From assembly GCF_009856365.1 (NCBI RefSeq), contig NZ_WMEX01000007.1, positions 151,717-215,716 of the forward strand: DNA of 64,000 nt, written 5' to 3'. The DNA is from Vreelandella halophila. GTDB lineage: Bacteria; Pseudomonadota; Gammaproteobacteria; Pseudomonadales; Oleiphilaceae. A program made the translations under genes and the position numbers. The notes beneath the pieces are model-generated. The model was not told the origin of the DNA, made no database searches, and saw only the letters and a list, made by a program, of their open reading frames with translations. Numbering within the stretch: position 1 is the first letter of the stretch; each line of letters starts with the position of its first letter. Shown in pieces: positions 46,601 to 54,309 of the stretch.

Positions 46601-47173
46601 GAACTCTATGTCCTGTTCGGAACCGGTCAATACCTGAACAACGATGATTTGAGCGATACCAGCAATCAGAGCTTCTACGCTGTGCGTGATGTCGGGGCTT
46701 CGGGTATCCAGCGAGGGGACCTGGCGGAACGGACCCTTAGCGAAAAGCAGGGAACACCTGCGGGGGCTGAAATTCTGATCTCCGAGGCCACTGGCAATAC
46801 GGATCCAGAGCGGGGCTGGTATGTTGATCTGTTTACCGCTGGTGAGCGCATAACACTGTCGCCACAGGTCCGCGGCGAGTACATCTTTGTCAACTCTACA
46901 ATCCCCTCGGATAATCCCTGTGTGGCCGGCGGCTCAACACGCGTCATGGCATTTGGCCTGGGCGGGCTCACTCCGGACCGGGCGGTATTTGCGGAATATG
47001 GCGACAAGGTAACGTCCTATCGGAAAGTGGATGGTATTGCCAGTCAGTCCGCATTCCTTGGCGACTACAGGTTTACACCGCTGTCGACCGGTGAGGTGGA
47101 TGTTGAGGAAACAAACATCCCGGACGATGATGATCGTCTTGGACGTCAGGGTTGGCAGGAATTGATTGAATGA
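43697..47173 (+). CDS. pilY1: Type IV pilus tip adhesin/mechanosensor PilY1
   Basis: Exported protein of 1158 residues: signal peptide (about 1-24), a von Willebrand A-like N-terminal half with the MIDAS-type LDDSGSM (48-54), and a C-terminal beta-propeller typical of PilY1 (VNSTPVRVSEP and IYAGANDGLLHGF mark its start). A calcium-binding loop DQSGDGVAD (900-908) has the nine-residue spacing of the P. aeruginosa site. Family knowledge ties it to tip adhesion, retraction control and surface sensing. It carries many Asp/Glu residues and lower G+C than neighbours. It overlaps the next gene by four bases. Confidence 0.93.
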   Translation: MRSFRAVTAIIASLTLTGAVSAVADDVALSDTPMFIASSADPNLMFILDDSGSMRWGFMPDSLVDAADIQGDDDTGNEQECSNYGSHAGMDTCFYSVTDRKFMVSNETNNIYYDPGRTYEPPLKSDGTRYPDVDFRSAPVDGYAADNGSNPEEVDLATDYRAIMDPYYYYQYHRCNGDEWCLYDGFTVGSTSSGSSGEGAFYYEMTEDSCDQASREDSCFSDRQEPQTVSEQQNFANWFAYYRTRRLSSIAGITKAFFNQPDDMRIGYYALNSDNNRGVRGFSGDDRDAFFDWLQTSAVGGSTPLRTALDNIGQYYERTDDQGPWADDPGASDGQSVDAFAECRQSFSILMTDGYYGTDNPDPGNLDGEAGPVIEGPNGESYQYTPTDPFQDDYADTLADVAMNYWVRDLQPNVANRVPVEEDQHMPAFWQHMITYGVGLGVEGTITETEAESALANGTSVDWPDPDGNDEAKIDDLLHAGINSRGGFFSADDPETFDTELSGILADIAEIVGSSTSVTFDTATLEEDSLLFGARFDSGPWTGDLDARPLNTDENLENPEVGDPVWSAAEQLDARDWQTRQIMTMANGTGIPLAWDETVLTTEQVADLRFGTGTEAEKDARAADRVAYLRGDQSQEGQETGDFRQRESLLGDIVNSTPVRVSEPASAWPDSEKFGEENNRYSDFRAEYADRTPIIYAGANDGLLHGFKATEDGGDEVFAFMPSAIFSDQAGEGLHYLTSQSYQHNYYVDLPPLVSDAFIKGRDQDGNPTATADWRTVLLGGSRFGEKAIFALDVTDPSALSESNAASTVLWEFTEANDDRMGYISEPPTIAKAYWGNQKGERWTAFFGNGYNSDTDATGFFMLDLEGGLDGQWTEGDDYRFVTFESGTDATGLSAVAVYDQSGDGVADRVYGGDLDGDFWVAESSNQGFASPYEQSNSPLPLFDGTQPITSAPLIIPNNNIHPKEGEPELYVLFGTGQYLNNDDLSDTSNQSFYAVRDVGASGIQRGDLAERTLSEKQGTPAGAEILISEATGNTDPERGWYVDLFTAGERITLSPQVRGEYIFVNSTIPSDNPCVAGGSTRVMAFGLGGLTPDRAVFAEYGDKVTSYRKVDGIASQSAFLGDYRFTPLSTGEVDVEETNIPDDDDRLGRQGWQELIE

Positions 47174-47520
47174 TGGGGGGTATCATGGTGCGTTGTCTAG
47201 CATTCCTGAACTGGCGTGTAGCCGGCCTGGTCATAGGTATTACCCTTTTGTGCGGCGCCCCGTTGACTGCTGCTGCTCAGGAACCGGAGGACAATCGTGG
47301 TGATTGGGTCTCCGGGGAGATCAGGGCCATGGAGTACGACAGTAACAGTATTATCGTCGACGGGCGCCGGTTCCAGTTCCGGGATAAGGTGCAGTTTGAC
47401 GGGGTGATGCTGAAACGGGACGAAGCCCTTGAACGGCTATCGCCGGGGGAATTCGTGCAGATCCAACACGGTGAGAACTACAGCAATACCATTCGTTCGA
47501 TTCATACGAGGCAGCGCTGA
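47170..47520 (+). CDS. Small exported protein in the PilY2 position
   Basis: Protein of 116 residues with a signal peptide (hydrophobic about 14-33, cut near AAAQ) and a small beta-rich mature part containing [31 protein letters not shown]. It lies between pilY1 and pilE, the place and length of PilY2 (115 residues) in Pseudomonas. Whether it is a true homologue was not checked. ATG 47170 overlaps the pilY1 stop; an in-frame ATG at 47185 with a G-rich site upstream is also possible. Biochemical function unknown. Confidence 0.65.
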   Translation: MMGGIMVRCLAFLNWRVAGLVIGITLLCGAPLTAAAQEPEDNRGDWVSGEIRAMEYDSNSIIVDGRRFQFRDKVQFDGVMLKRDEALERLSPGEFVQIQHGENYSNTIRSIHTRQR

Positions 47521-47933
47521 TGATGCAAAGAGCAAAAGGGTTCACGCTGGTAGAGCTGATGATCGTTGTCGCCATCATCGGCATCATCGCCGCCATCGCC
47601 TTCCCCACCTACCAGGACCATGTGGAGCGCACGCGACGTACCACGGCCCAGGGGGACCTGATGGAGTTGGCGCAGTGGATGGAGCGCCGTTATAGCGAGA
47701 ACTTCAGTTACCTGAACGATGATGACAGCGCACCCACGCTTCCCTTCAGTCACTCACCGCGTGAGTATGATTCCGGGGATGCGTTCTATGACATCAGCTT
47801 CAGCGGCAGTGTTACCCAGAATTCCTTCACGCTCCAGGCCCAGCCAAAAAACGGGCAGAGTGGTGACGACTGCGGCACGCTGACCCTGGATAATCAGGGC
47901 AACCGTGGCGCCGGCGGCAGCGACTGCTGGTAA
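47520..47933 (+). CDS. pilE: Type IV pilus minor pilin PilE-like
   Basis: Prepilin of 137 residues with the strong motif [43 protein letters not shown], including Glu at +5. The C-terminal domain has a disulfide-type pair ([22 protein letters not shown]) and matches the small PilE minor pilins at the end of Pseudomonas-type clusters rather than the major pilin. It starts at an ATG overlapping the previous stop. The opposite-strand FimT-like gene ends six bases away. Confidence 0.88.
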   Translation: MMQRAKGFTLVELMIVVAIIGIIAAIAFPTYQDHVERTRRTTAQGDLMELAQWMERRYSENFSYLNDDDSAPTLPFSHSPREYDSGDAFYDISFSGSVTQNSFTLQAQPKNGQSGDDCGTLTLDNQGNRGAGGSDCW

Positions 47934-47939
47934 GCGGGC

Positions 47940-48497
47940 TCAGGGGCAGCTTACAGCCTGTCCGTTGCTGCCCTGAACGATCCCATCTCCAGAGTGGTCC
48001 TGAGCGTAGCGTAAGCGCCCGCCCATATTGATGATGAGCTGTCCGGCATTTTTCTCGTCACCGCTTTCCGGGCACCAGGTCAGATTGCCGAGGGTTCCGC
48101 GGACCATGCCGTTCGGGCGGTACTGGAAATAGCCCCGGTTGCCCACTCTTACTGTCCATGAGCCGGATTCCGATGGTTCCTTGATGCGCAGTGATTGCCG
48201 GCCGGCCGTAAGCGCGCGCTGGTTTTCAGGATCCGCAAAGACATGCACCGGTTTCTGCCAGTTCCCGGTGCATTCATTGCTGTCATCCAGGGGGCAGATG
48301 GTCACGATGGTGCCCTGGCTGACGGCCTGGGTTCGGGCAAGATGGAACAGCCCCACCATGCTCTGCATCTGGGTCCGGCGGGAGGTGTTCTCGAAGAGCT
48401 TCTGCAGTCCGGGGATCATGGTGGTGGTCACAATGGCCAGTACTGCAATGACGATGACCAGTTCAAGCAGCGTCACGCCGCGTTCCGTGCGTCTCAT
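47940..48497 (-). CDS. Second FimT/GspH-family pseudopilin
   Basis: Prepilin-like protein of 185 residues: MRRTERG/VTLLELVIVIAVLAIVTTTMIPGLQKL gives the cleavage motif with Glu at +5. The GspH-type domain includes SMVGLFHLARTQAVSQGTIVTICPL and a C-terminal beta region with four Cys residues. It is convergent with pilE and upstream of nothing on its strand until pilR. A TAGAAT -10 (minus strand, 48549-48554) may drive it. It may be FimT of the FimT/FimU pair, with the other member at 41179. Confidence 0.85.
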   Translation of the reverse strand: MRRTERGVTLLELVIVIAVLAIVTTTMIPGLQKLFENTSRRTQMQSMVGLFHLARTQAVSQGTIVTICPLDDSNECTGNWQKPVHVFADPENQRALTAGRQSLRIKEPSESGSWTVRVGNRGYFQYRPNGMVRGTLGNLTWCPESGDEKNAGQLIINMGGRLRYAQDHSGDGIVQGSNGQAVSCP

Positions 48498-48555
48498 CCC
48501 TGAGTCCTCTTCTGTCTGATCCGTTCAATCCCTGTTCGGATGAGCGGATTCTAGG

Positions 48556-48575
48556 CAAAAAGGGCCCTGGAGGGC
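48556..48575 (-). terminator. Terminator downstream of pilR
   Basis: On the minus strand GCCCT-CC-AGGGC is followed by CC and five T residues (48557-48561). It lies about 23 bases after the pilR stop codon and before the fimT-like gene. Confidence 0.6.
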
Positions 48576-48597
48576 AACGAACGGATTCGCGGAAGTG

Positions 48598-49971
48598 CTA
48601 CTCCATGCCCAGTTTCTTGAGCTTGTAACGCAGGGCCCGGAAGCTGATCCCCAGCCAGCGCGCGGCTGCCGTCTTGTTGCCTTCGGTCTGGGCCAGAGCT
48701 TTCTCGATGGTGGTGCGCTCGATGGATTCCAGGTAGGACTCCAGGTCCATGCCGCTCTCCCCAGGCTCCGGAATGCCCGCACTCTCCTCCGGGGCCAACC
48801 CTGTTGAGGGGGCACCATTGAGCTGGAGGTCCTCGCCCCGGATCACATCCTCCTCGCTCAGGGTGAAGGCCCGCTCCAGGCAGTTCTCCAGCTCCCGTAC
48901 GTTGCCCGGGAACGGGTGGGCCTGCAGGGCGGTTACCGCGTCGTCGCTGAGCTGGGCCGGTGGCAGATCGTAGTCCCGTGCCAGGCGTTCCAGGATGTGC
49001 CGGGCCAGTATCGGGATATCAGCGGTACGCTCGCGCAGGGAAGGCACCCTAAGTTCAATCACGTTGATTCGATAGAACAGGTCCTGACGGAAGAGGCCGT
49101 CCTCCACCAGCGCGGCCAGATTGCGGTGCGTGGCGCTGAGGATACGCACGTCCACGGCAACCTCCTCCTTGGCCCCGACAGGCCGGATGCGCTTCTCCTG
49201 GATGGCCCGCAGCAGTTTCACCTGCATGGGCAGCGGCAGGTCCGCGACCTCATCCAGAAACAGGGTGCCCTGATGCGCAGCCTGGAAGAGCCCCTCACGG
49301 TTCTCGGTAGCGCCGGTAAAGCTGCCCTTGCGGTGGCCAAAGAACTCGCTCTCCATCAGTTCCTGGGGAATGGCGCCGCAGTTGACGGGCACGAAAGCAT
49401 GCTCCCGGCGTGGCCCGTGTTCATGGATCAGCCGGGCCACCAGTTCCTTGCCGCTACCGGACTCGCCGCTGATGTAGACCGGGGCCTGGCTGCGCGCGAC
49501 CTTGCGGGCCTGGCGCCGGAGTGTGTCAATTTCCGGCGACTCGCCGAGCAACAGCTCCTCGTCTCCGGCGCCAGTGGTTCCCCGGTCCTCGCCTGCGTTT
49601 TCCGGGGGCAGTCGCAGCGCACTTTCCACCAGCTCCCGCAGGCGCGGCAGTTCCACGGGCTTGGAGACAAAATCGAAGGCGCCGGTCTTGAGCGCCGTTA
49701 TCGCAGAATCCATGCTGCCATAGGCGGTGATCACCGCTACCGGTATGTCCGGGCACTGGCTCTGTATCCAGTCGACCAGGTCAATGCCGTTGCCATCCGG
49801 CAGGCTCATGTCGGTCAGGCACAGGTGGAAGACCTGGTTGGCGAGCAGGTCACGCGCTTCACCCAGGGTGGCGGCGGTGGTGCACTCAACAGCCATCCGG
49901 CTGAGTGTAATATCAAGCAGTTCCCGGATGTCCGGCTCGTCGTCGACAATCAGGGCCCTGTAATCGGTCAT
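48598..49971 (-). CDS. pilR: Sigma-54-dependent response regulator PilR
   Basis: NtrC-type activator of 457 residues that drives pilin gene transcription when phosphorylated by PilS. The receiver domain has the phospho-acceptor D54 in LTDMSLPDG. The AAA+ domain carries Walker A GESGSGKE, the sigma-54 contact loop written GSFTGA (canonical GAFTGA) and Walker B FLDEVADL. A Fis-type helix-turn-helix ends the protein (GNKTAAARWLGISFRALRYKLKKLG). It overlaps pilS by four bases in a pilS-pilR operon. The major pilin gene is not in the window. Confidence 0.95.
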   Translation of the reverse strand: MTDYRALIVDDEPDIRELLDITLSRMAVECTTAATLGEARDLLANQVFHLCLTDMSLPDGNGIDLVDWIQSQCPDIPVAVITAYGSMDSAITALKTGAFDFVSKPVELPRLRELVESALRLPPENAGEDRGTTGAGDEELLLGESPEIDTLRRQARKVARSQAPVYISGESGSGKELVARLIHEHGPRREHAFVPVNCGAIPQELMESEFFGHRKGSFTGATENREGLFQAAHQGTLFLDEVADLPLPMQVKLLRAIQEKRIRPVGAKEEVAVDVRILSATHRNLAALVEDGLFRQDLFYRINVIELRVPSLRERTADIPILARHILERLARDYDLPPAQLSDDAVTALQAHPFPGNVRELENCLERAFTLSEEDVIRGEDLQLNGAPSTGLAPEESAGIPEPGESGMDLESYLESIERTTIEKALAQTEGNKTAAARWLGISFRALRYKLKKLGME

Positions 49972-51611
49972 GGTTCATTCCCTGTCAGGTTGGCGCCCGA
50001 GGCACTGAAATCCAGAGCGCGGCGCCCCGGGTGGGCAAAGGTGATGCGGAAACAGCATCCGGTCTCGCCGCTCTCCAGCAGGAAGAGCCGGGCCTGGTTG
50101 GCCTCGCACAGTTCCCGTGCCAGATAGAGTCCCAGGCCGGTGCCTTCCTGTTCGGTGGTGTGGAACGGTTCGAACAGCGAGCCCTGCTGCGCCTCATTCA
50201 GCCCCGGGCCGTAATCCCGCACATCAATATAGGCCCTCTGACCGTCCTCGGTCACGCCGGTGCGCACCGTGAGCTGGAGGCGGCCGGTTCGCTGACGGCT
50301 GTAGCGCAGGCCATTATCAATCAGGTTGGTCAGTGCCTGTTGCAGCTGTGAGGGATCAAAACGGGCTGACCCCGGAACGCCGGAGAGTTTCAGGTCGATC
50401 AGTACCGGCTCCTGGACCGTCTCCACATAGTCGTTGACCACCCCGGCCAGCCACTCGCCCAGATCCATCAGACGGACACTGGTCGAGCGTCGGCGTGAGA
50501 GCTCCAGCACATTCTCGATGATGGCATTCACGCGTTCGCTGTGGCGCTGGATGATGCCGGCCATCCGGCGGTCGCCATCATCCGCGGTATCGGATTCGCC
50601 GAGAAGCTGGGCCGCGTGGCTGATCGCACCCAGGGGGTTGCGGATCTCATGGGCAATGCCGGCGGTGAGTCGCCCCAGGGAGGCCAGTTTCAGCTGTTGG
50701 GCCTGCTGGACGATCTTGCCCGTGTCTTCCAGAAAGATCAGGACCAGATGCTCCAGTGGGCTGTCCAGACGCATGAAATTCGCCTGAACGCTGGGCGTGT
50801 CGTTGCGGGCCTGGAATGGTGGTGTGCGTTCGCCAGGCTGCTCAAGCCATTGATCAAGGCGCTGCTTGAGCGCCTGGGGCAGGATGGTCAGTCTCGGGGC
50901 TGCCGTGCGTTCTCCCAGCAGCAGCTCGCCGGAAGCGGCGTTGGCCATCCGGAGGGCCCCATTGGGCTCCGCGACCAGGATGCCGGTATGCATGCGCTGG
51001 ATGATCTGGTGGTTGAGCTGTTCCAGCTCCTCAATGCTGCGGGCCCGTTCCGAGGCCAGCTGTTCGCTGGAGGCCAGGCGGCGGGTGATGTTCTGGAGCA
51101 GGAAGGCGGCGGCAAAGTAGATAAGCCCCATGACGCCGGCCCGGACGATGTCATCCACACCGGACAGTCCCTGCAGCAGGAGCAGCGCGGCTGTAACCAG
51201 CGATGCCAGCGTGGCCAGTGCGGCGTAGAAGATGCCGACCCGGCCGGGAACCAGGATATTGCCCGCTGCCACGCTGATGATACCCAGGTTCACGATGCCG
51301 CTGCTGATGCCGCCGCTGAAGAAGGCGAGCAGGTGGATCATCAGTATGTCCGCCAGGATGGAGACTGTGATGTGCCAGGGGCGGAGCGCATAGCCGGCCA
51401 GCAGCAGCATGCCCGTGACGATGTTCATCGCCAGGTAGGTGAGGGCCGTGGCCTGGAACAGCCATTCGTTGTGCAGTCTGGTGCCGACCAGATCCGTCTC
51501 AAGCAGCAGCAGTGCCACCAGCAGCAGGCTGATGACGATCCGGTAGTAGTTGTAGATGCGGAAAAGACGGGCCCGCTGGTCCTTCCGCGCTGCCTGTGGC
51601 GACGCCTCCAT
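49968..51611 (-). CDS. pilS: Sensor histidine kinase PilS
   Basis: Membrane histidine kinase of 547 residues, partner of PilR. Six hydrophobic segments fill about residues 25-190, followed by a PAS-like region (MHTGILVAEPNGALRMANAASGELLL). The H-box is LTAGIAHEIRNPLGAI; N (LTNLIDNGLRYS), G1 (DYGPG) and G2 (GTGLGLYLA) boxes follow. ATG 51611 with GGAG five bases upstream was chosen over an in-frame ATG at 51638. By family knowledge the transmembrane region senses PilA abundance. Divergent from nadE. Confidence 0.94.
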   Translation of the reverse strand: MEASPQAARKDQRARLFRIYNYYRIVISLLLVALLLLETDLVGTRLHNEWLFQATALTYLAMNIVTGMLLLAGYALRPWHITVSILADILMIHLLAFFSGGISSGIVNLGIISVAAGNILVPGRVGIFYAALATLASLVTAALLLLQGLSGVDDIVRAGVMGLIYFAAAFLLQNITRRLASSEQLASERARSIEELEQLNHQIIQRMHTGILVAEPNGALRMANAASGELLLGERTAAPRLTILPQALKQRLDQWLEQPGERTPPFQARNDTPSVQANFMRLDSPLEHLVLIFLEDTGKIVQQAQQLKLASLGRLTAGIAHEIRNPLGAISHAAQLLGESDTADDGDRRMAGIIQRHSERVNAIIENVLELSRRRSTSVRLMDLGEWLAGVVNDYVETVQEPVLIDLKLSGVPGSARFDPSQLQQALTNLIDNGLRYSRQRTGRLQLTVRTGVTEDGQRAYIDVRDYGPGLNEAQQGSLFEPFHTTEQEGTGLGLYLARELCEANQARLFLLESGETGCCFRITFAHPGRRALDFSASGANLTGNEP

Positions 51612-51654
51612 GGAGACTCCGTGTGAGTGGAACGTCAAAATGGATTCAGGTGGT

Positions 51655-51660
51655 TATAAT
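51655..51660 (+). promoter_or_regulatory. Likely -10 element upstream of nadE
   Basis: A perfect TATAAT at 51655-51660 lies 36 bases before the nadE start. No good -35 hexamer is visible at the proper distance (ACGTCA at 51632-51637). Confidence 0.45.
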
Positions 51661-51696
51661 AGCGTCCCAGCGTCCATGGTGACAGGAGACAGGGGA

Positions 51697-53319
51697 ATGA
51701 CAGCGGGTTTGCGGGTCGTGATGGCCCAGTTCAATGCCACAGTCGGGGATATCCCCGGTAATGCCGAAGGGATGCTTTCAATGGCCCATGACGCGGTTCA
51801 GTCGCATGGGGCGGACATTGTGGTTTTCCCGGAGCTGGCGCTGACGGGCTATCCCCCGGAAGACCTGCTGCTGCGGCCGAGTCTGGGGACCAGGGTGGAG
51901 CGCGCACTGGAACACATTGCGGGGGCCATGCCGGAGACCATCCTGATCTTTGGCGCTCCCCGGGTTACGGATGAGGGCCTGGTCAATGCGGCCATGGTGC
52001 TGGACTCCGGCCAGGTGCTCGGGCAGGCCGCAAAGCAGTACCTGCCCAACCAGGATGTGTTTGACGAGAAGCGGTGGTTCGTTCCGGGAGCGGCCACCAG
52101 TGTGTTTGAGCTGCGGGGGCTGCCGGTTGCCATCACCATCTGTGAGGATATCTGGCACGATCAGCCGGCGGTTGCGGCGGCTGATAGCGGAGCCCGTCTG
52201 CTCATCAATCTGAATGCCTCCCCCTACCATCTGGAACGCCAGCCGGAGCGGCGGGAGCGGCTGGCCACACTGGCCCGTGCGCACAATCTGGGCATCATCT
52301 ACGTGAACCTTGTGGGTGGCCAGGATGAACTGGTCTTTGATGGCGGTTCACTGGCTTTTGACGGTTACGGCCGAGAGTGCGCCCGGGCGCCGCGCTTTGA
52401 TGAGGCGCTGCATCCGGTGCAGCTGGATGGTGATGGAAACCTGGCGGAGACGGAGCTGGCACCGGAACCCGATGAGGATGCTCTGGTCTACCGGGCCCTG
52501 TGCGTGGGGCTGCGCGACTACATCGGCAAGAACGGTTTCCCCTCGGTGGTGCTCGGCCTTTCCGGGGGGATTGATTCCGCCCTGACGCTGGTGGTGGCGG
52601 TCGATGCACTGGGCGCGGACCGGGTATCCGCGGTGATGATGCCGTTCCGGTACACCTCGGGTATGAGTCTGGAGGATGCCGAGCGCATGGCGGATGGTCT
52701 GGGTGTTGAGTACCGGGTGCTGTCCATTGAATCCATCTACGATGCTTTCATGGGGGCACTGGCCGAACCTTTTGGCGACCGCGCCGTGGATACCACCGAG
52801 GAGAATCTGCAGGCCCGGATCCGTGGCACCCTGCTGATGAGCCTTTCCAACAAGTTCGGCAGCATTGTTCTGACCACCGGCAACAAGAGCGAGCTTGCCG
52901 TGGGCTACTCCACCCTCTACGGCGACATGGCCGGTGGCTTCAGTGTGCTCAAGGACGTGTCCAAGACACTGGTCTACCGGCTTTCACGCTGGCGTAACCG
53001 GGCAGAGGAGGCGATTCCGCAGCGGATCATCGAGCGTCCGCCGTCGGCAGAGTTGGCACCGGATCAGAAGGATGAGGACAGCCTGCCGCCCTACGAGGTG
53101 CTGGATCGGATCCTTGAGCGCTATGTGGAGCAGGATGTCAGCGCGGAGGGCATCATCGCCGAGGGGTATGACCGGGAGGATGTGCTGCGGGCGGTCCGGC
53201 TGGTGGATATCAACGAGTACAAGCGCCGCCAGGCCCCCATTGGCACCCGCATCACGCGGCGTGCTTTCGGGCGGGATCGGCGTTATCCGATCACCAATCG
53301 GTGGAAGGCAGGCGACTGA
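51697..53319 (+). CDS. nadE: Glutamine-dependent NAD+ synthetase
   Basis: Enzyme of 540 residues making NAD+ from nicotinate adenine dinucleotide with ammonia released from glutamine. The N-terminal nitrilase-type glutaminase has the Glu in VFPELALTGYPPEDL and nucleophile C149 in TICEDIWHD. The C-terminal synthetase has the PP-loop SGGIDS at 289-294 and TGNKSELAVGYSTLYGDMAGG. ATG 51697 follows a GGAGACAGGGGA region; the frame is open further upstream into the pilS promoter without homology. Convergent with bamD (6-bp gap). Confidence 0.95.
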   Translation: MTAGLRVVMAQFNATVGDIPGNAEGMLSMAHDAVQSHGADIVVFPELALTGYPPEDLLLRPSLGTRVERALEHIAGAMPETILIFGAPRVTDEGLVNAAMVLDSGQVLGQAAKQYLPNQDVFDEKRWFVPGAATSVFELRGLPVAITICEDIWHDQPAVAAADSGARLLINLNASPYHLERQPERRERLATLARAHNLGIIYVNLVGGQDELVFDGGSLAFDGYGRECARAPRFDEALHPVQLDGDGNLAETELAPEPDEDALVYRALCVGLRDYIGKNGFPSVVLGLSGGIDSALTLVVAVDALGADRVSAVMMPFRYTSGMSLEDAERMADGLGVEYRVLSIESIYDAFMGALAEPFGDRAVDTTEENLQARIRGTLLMSLSNKFGSIVLTTGNKSELAVGYSTLYGDMAGGFSVLKDVSKTLVYRLSRWRNRAEEAIPQRIIERPPSAELAPDQKDEDSLPPYEVLDRILERYVEQDVSAEGIIAEGYDREDVLRAVRLVDINEYKRRQAPIGTRITRRAFGRDRRYPITNRWKAGD

Positions 53320-53325
53320 AGCCCG

Positions 53326-54207
53326 TCACTCCTCGTCTTCCGGGCCGCCCATGAGCCCGAAGGTCAGTACGCTGGTCAGGGAGCGGTCCCGGATACCGAA
53401 AGTCTGGCGGGTGAAGCGTCCGTCATCGTTCAGCGCCGGGTTGTCCGGGAAGTTCTGGGCGAGCACGCGTGCGGTGTCCTTGCGTTCCTGATTCAGGCCC
53501 AGGCGGGCGTACATCTCGGCCATGATGACCAGTGCCTCTTCCACCGCCGGCGTTCGGTTGTATTCCTCAACCACGGTTCGTGCGCGGTTCAGTGCCGCGA
53601 TATAGGCTTGCCGCTTGATGTAGTACTGCGCTGCCGCCAGCTCCTGCCCGGCCATCCGGTTACGGATGGCGATCATGCGCTGGCGGGCGTCGGCGGTGTA
53701 CTGGCTTTCCGGATAGCGGCTGACCAGCTGTGAGAAATCCTCGAAGGCCTGGAGCTGCTGTCCGGGATCGCGGGCGTCTACTTCAATGGGGAAGTAGCGT
53801 GCGGCCAGCCCCAGGTCCATGTAATAGGAAGCTATGCCGCGCATGTAGAGCGCGTAGTCCGCGTTCTCGCTCTGGGGGTTCAGCCGCAGGAAACGGTCTG
53901 CCGCGCTGCGCGCACCCTGGAGGTCGAGGTTCTGGTAGCGGGCATAGATCAGGTCCAGCTGGGCCTGTTCCGCATACCGTCCGAAGGGGTAGTAGGTCTC
54001 CAGTGCCTCCAGGTTCTGTTGGGCGGACTCGAAGTTGCCGGCGTTCATGGAACTGCGGGCCTGTTCGTAGTACTCCTCCTCGGGCAGTGTTTCCTCCCCG
54101 GTGCTGGCACAGCCAGCCAGAAGCAGGGCGGTGAGCACGGGAGCGAGAATCCGGCCCGCAGTGCGCTGGATGGAACCTTCGGAATGGGGCAGCGACCGGC
54201 GCGTCAT
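53326..54207 (-). CDS. bamD: Outer membrane assembly lipoprotein BamD
   Basis: Essential BAM-complex lipoprotein of 293 residues. The signal peptide ends in lipobox LLAGC (about 27-31). TPR units follow, starting with YYEQARSSMNAGNFESAQQNLEALETYYPFGRYAEQAQLDLIYARYQ, the diagnostic BamD segment. ATG 54207 was chosen because it places the signal peptide at the N-terminus; a long upstream extension of the frame to 54411 is not supported. It is divergent from rluD, as in E. coli. It will need LspA, encoded in this window, for maturation. Confidence 0.95.
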   Translation of the reverse strand: MTRRSLPHSEGSIQRTAGRILAPVLTALLLAGCASTGEETLPEEEYYEQARSSMNAGNFESAQQNLEALETYYPFGRYAEQAQLDLIYARYQNLDLQGARSAADRFLRLNPQSENADYALYMRGIASYYMDLGLAARYFPIEVDARDPGQQLQAFEDFSQLVSRYPESQYTADARQRMIAIRNRMAGQELAAAQYYIKRQAYIAALNRARTVVEEYNRTPAVEEALVIMAEMYARLGLNQERKDTARVLAQNFPDNPALNDDGRFTRQTFGIRDRSLTSVLTFGLMGGPEDEE

Positions 54208-54309
54208 GCGATTACCTGTATACTGTGATGTAAAAGGGTGTGAGTTGACGGCCATTGTAACGGCCGGGATCATGATTCGGAACCAGCAGAGGGCAGGACA
54301 GCACAATCC

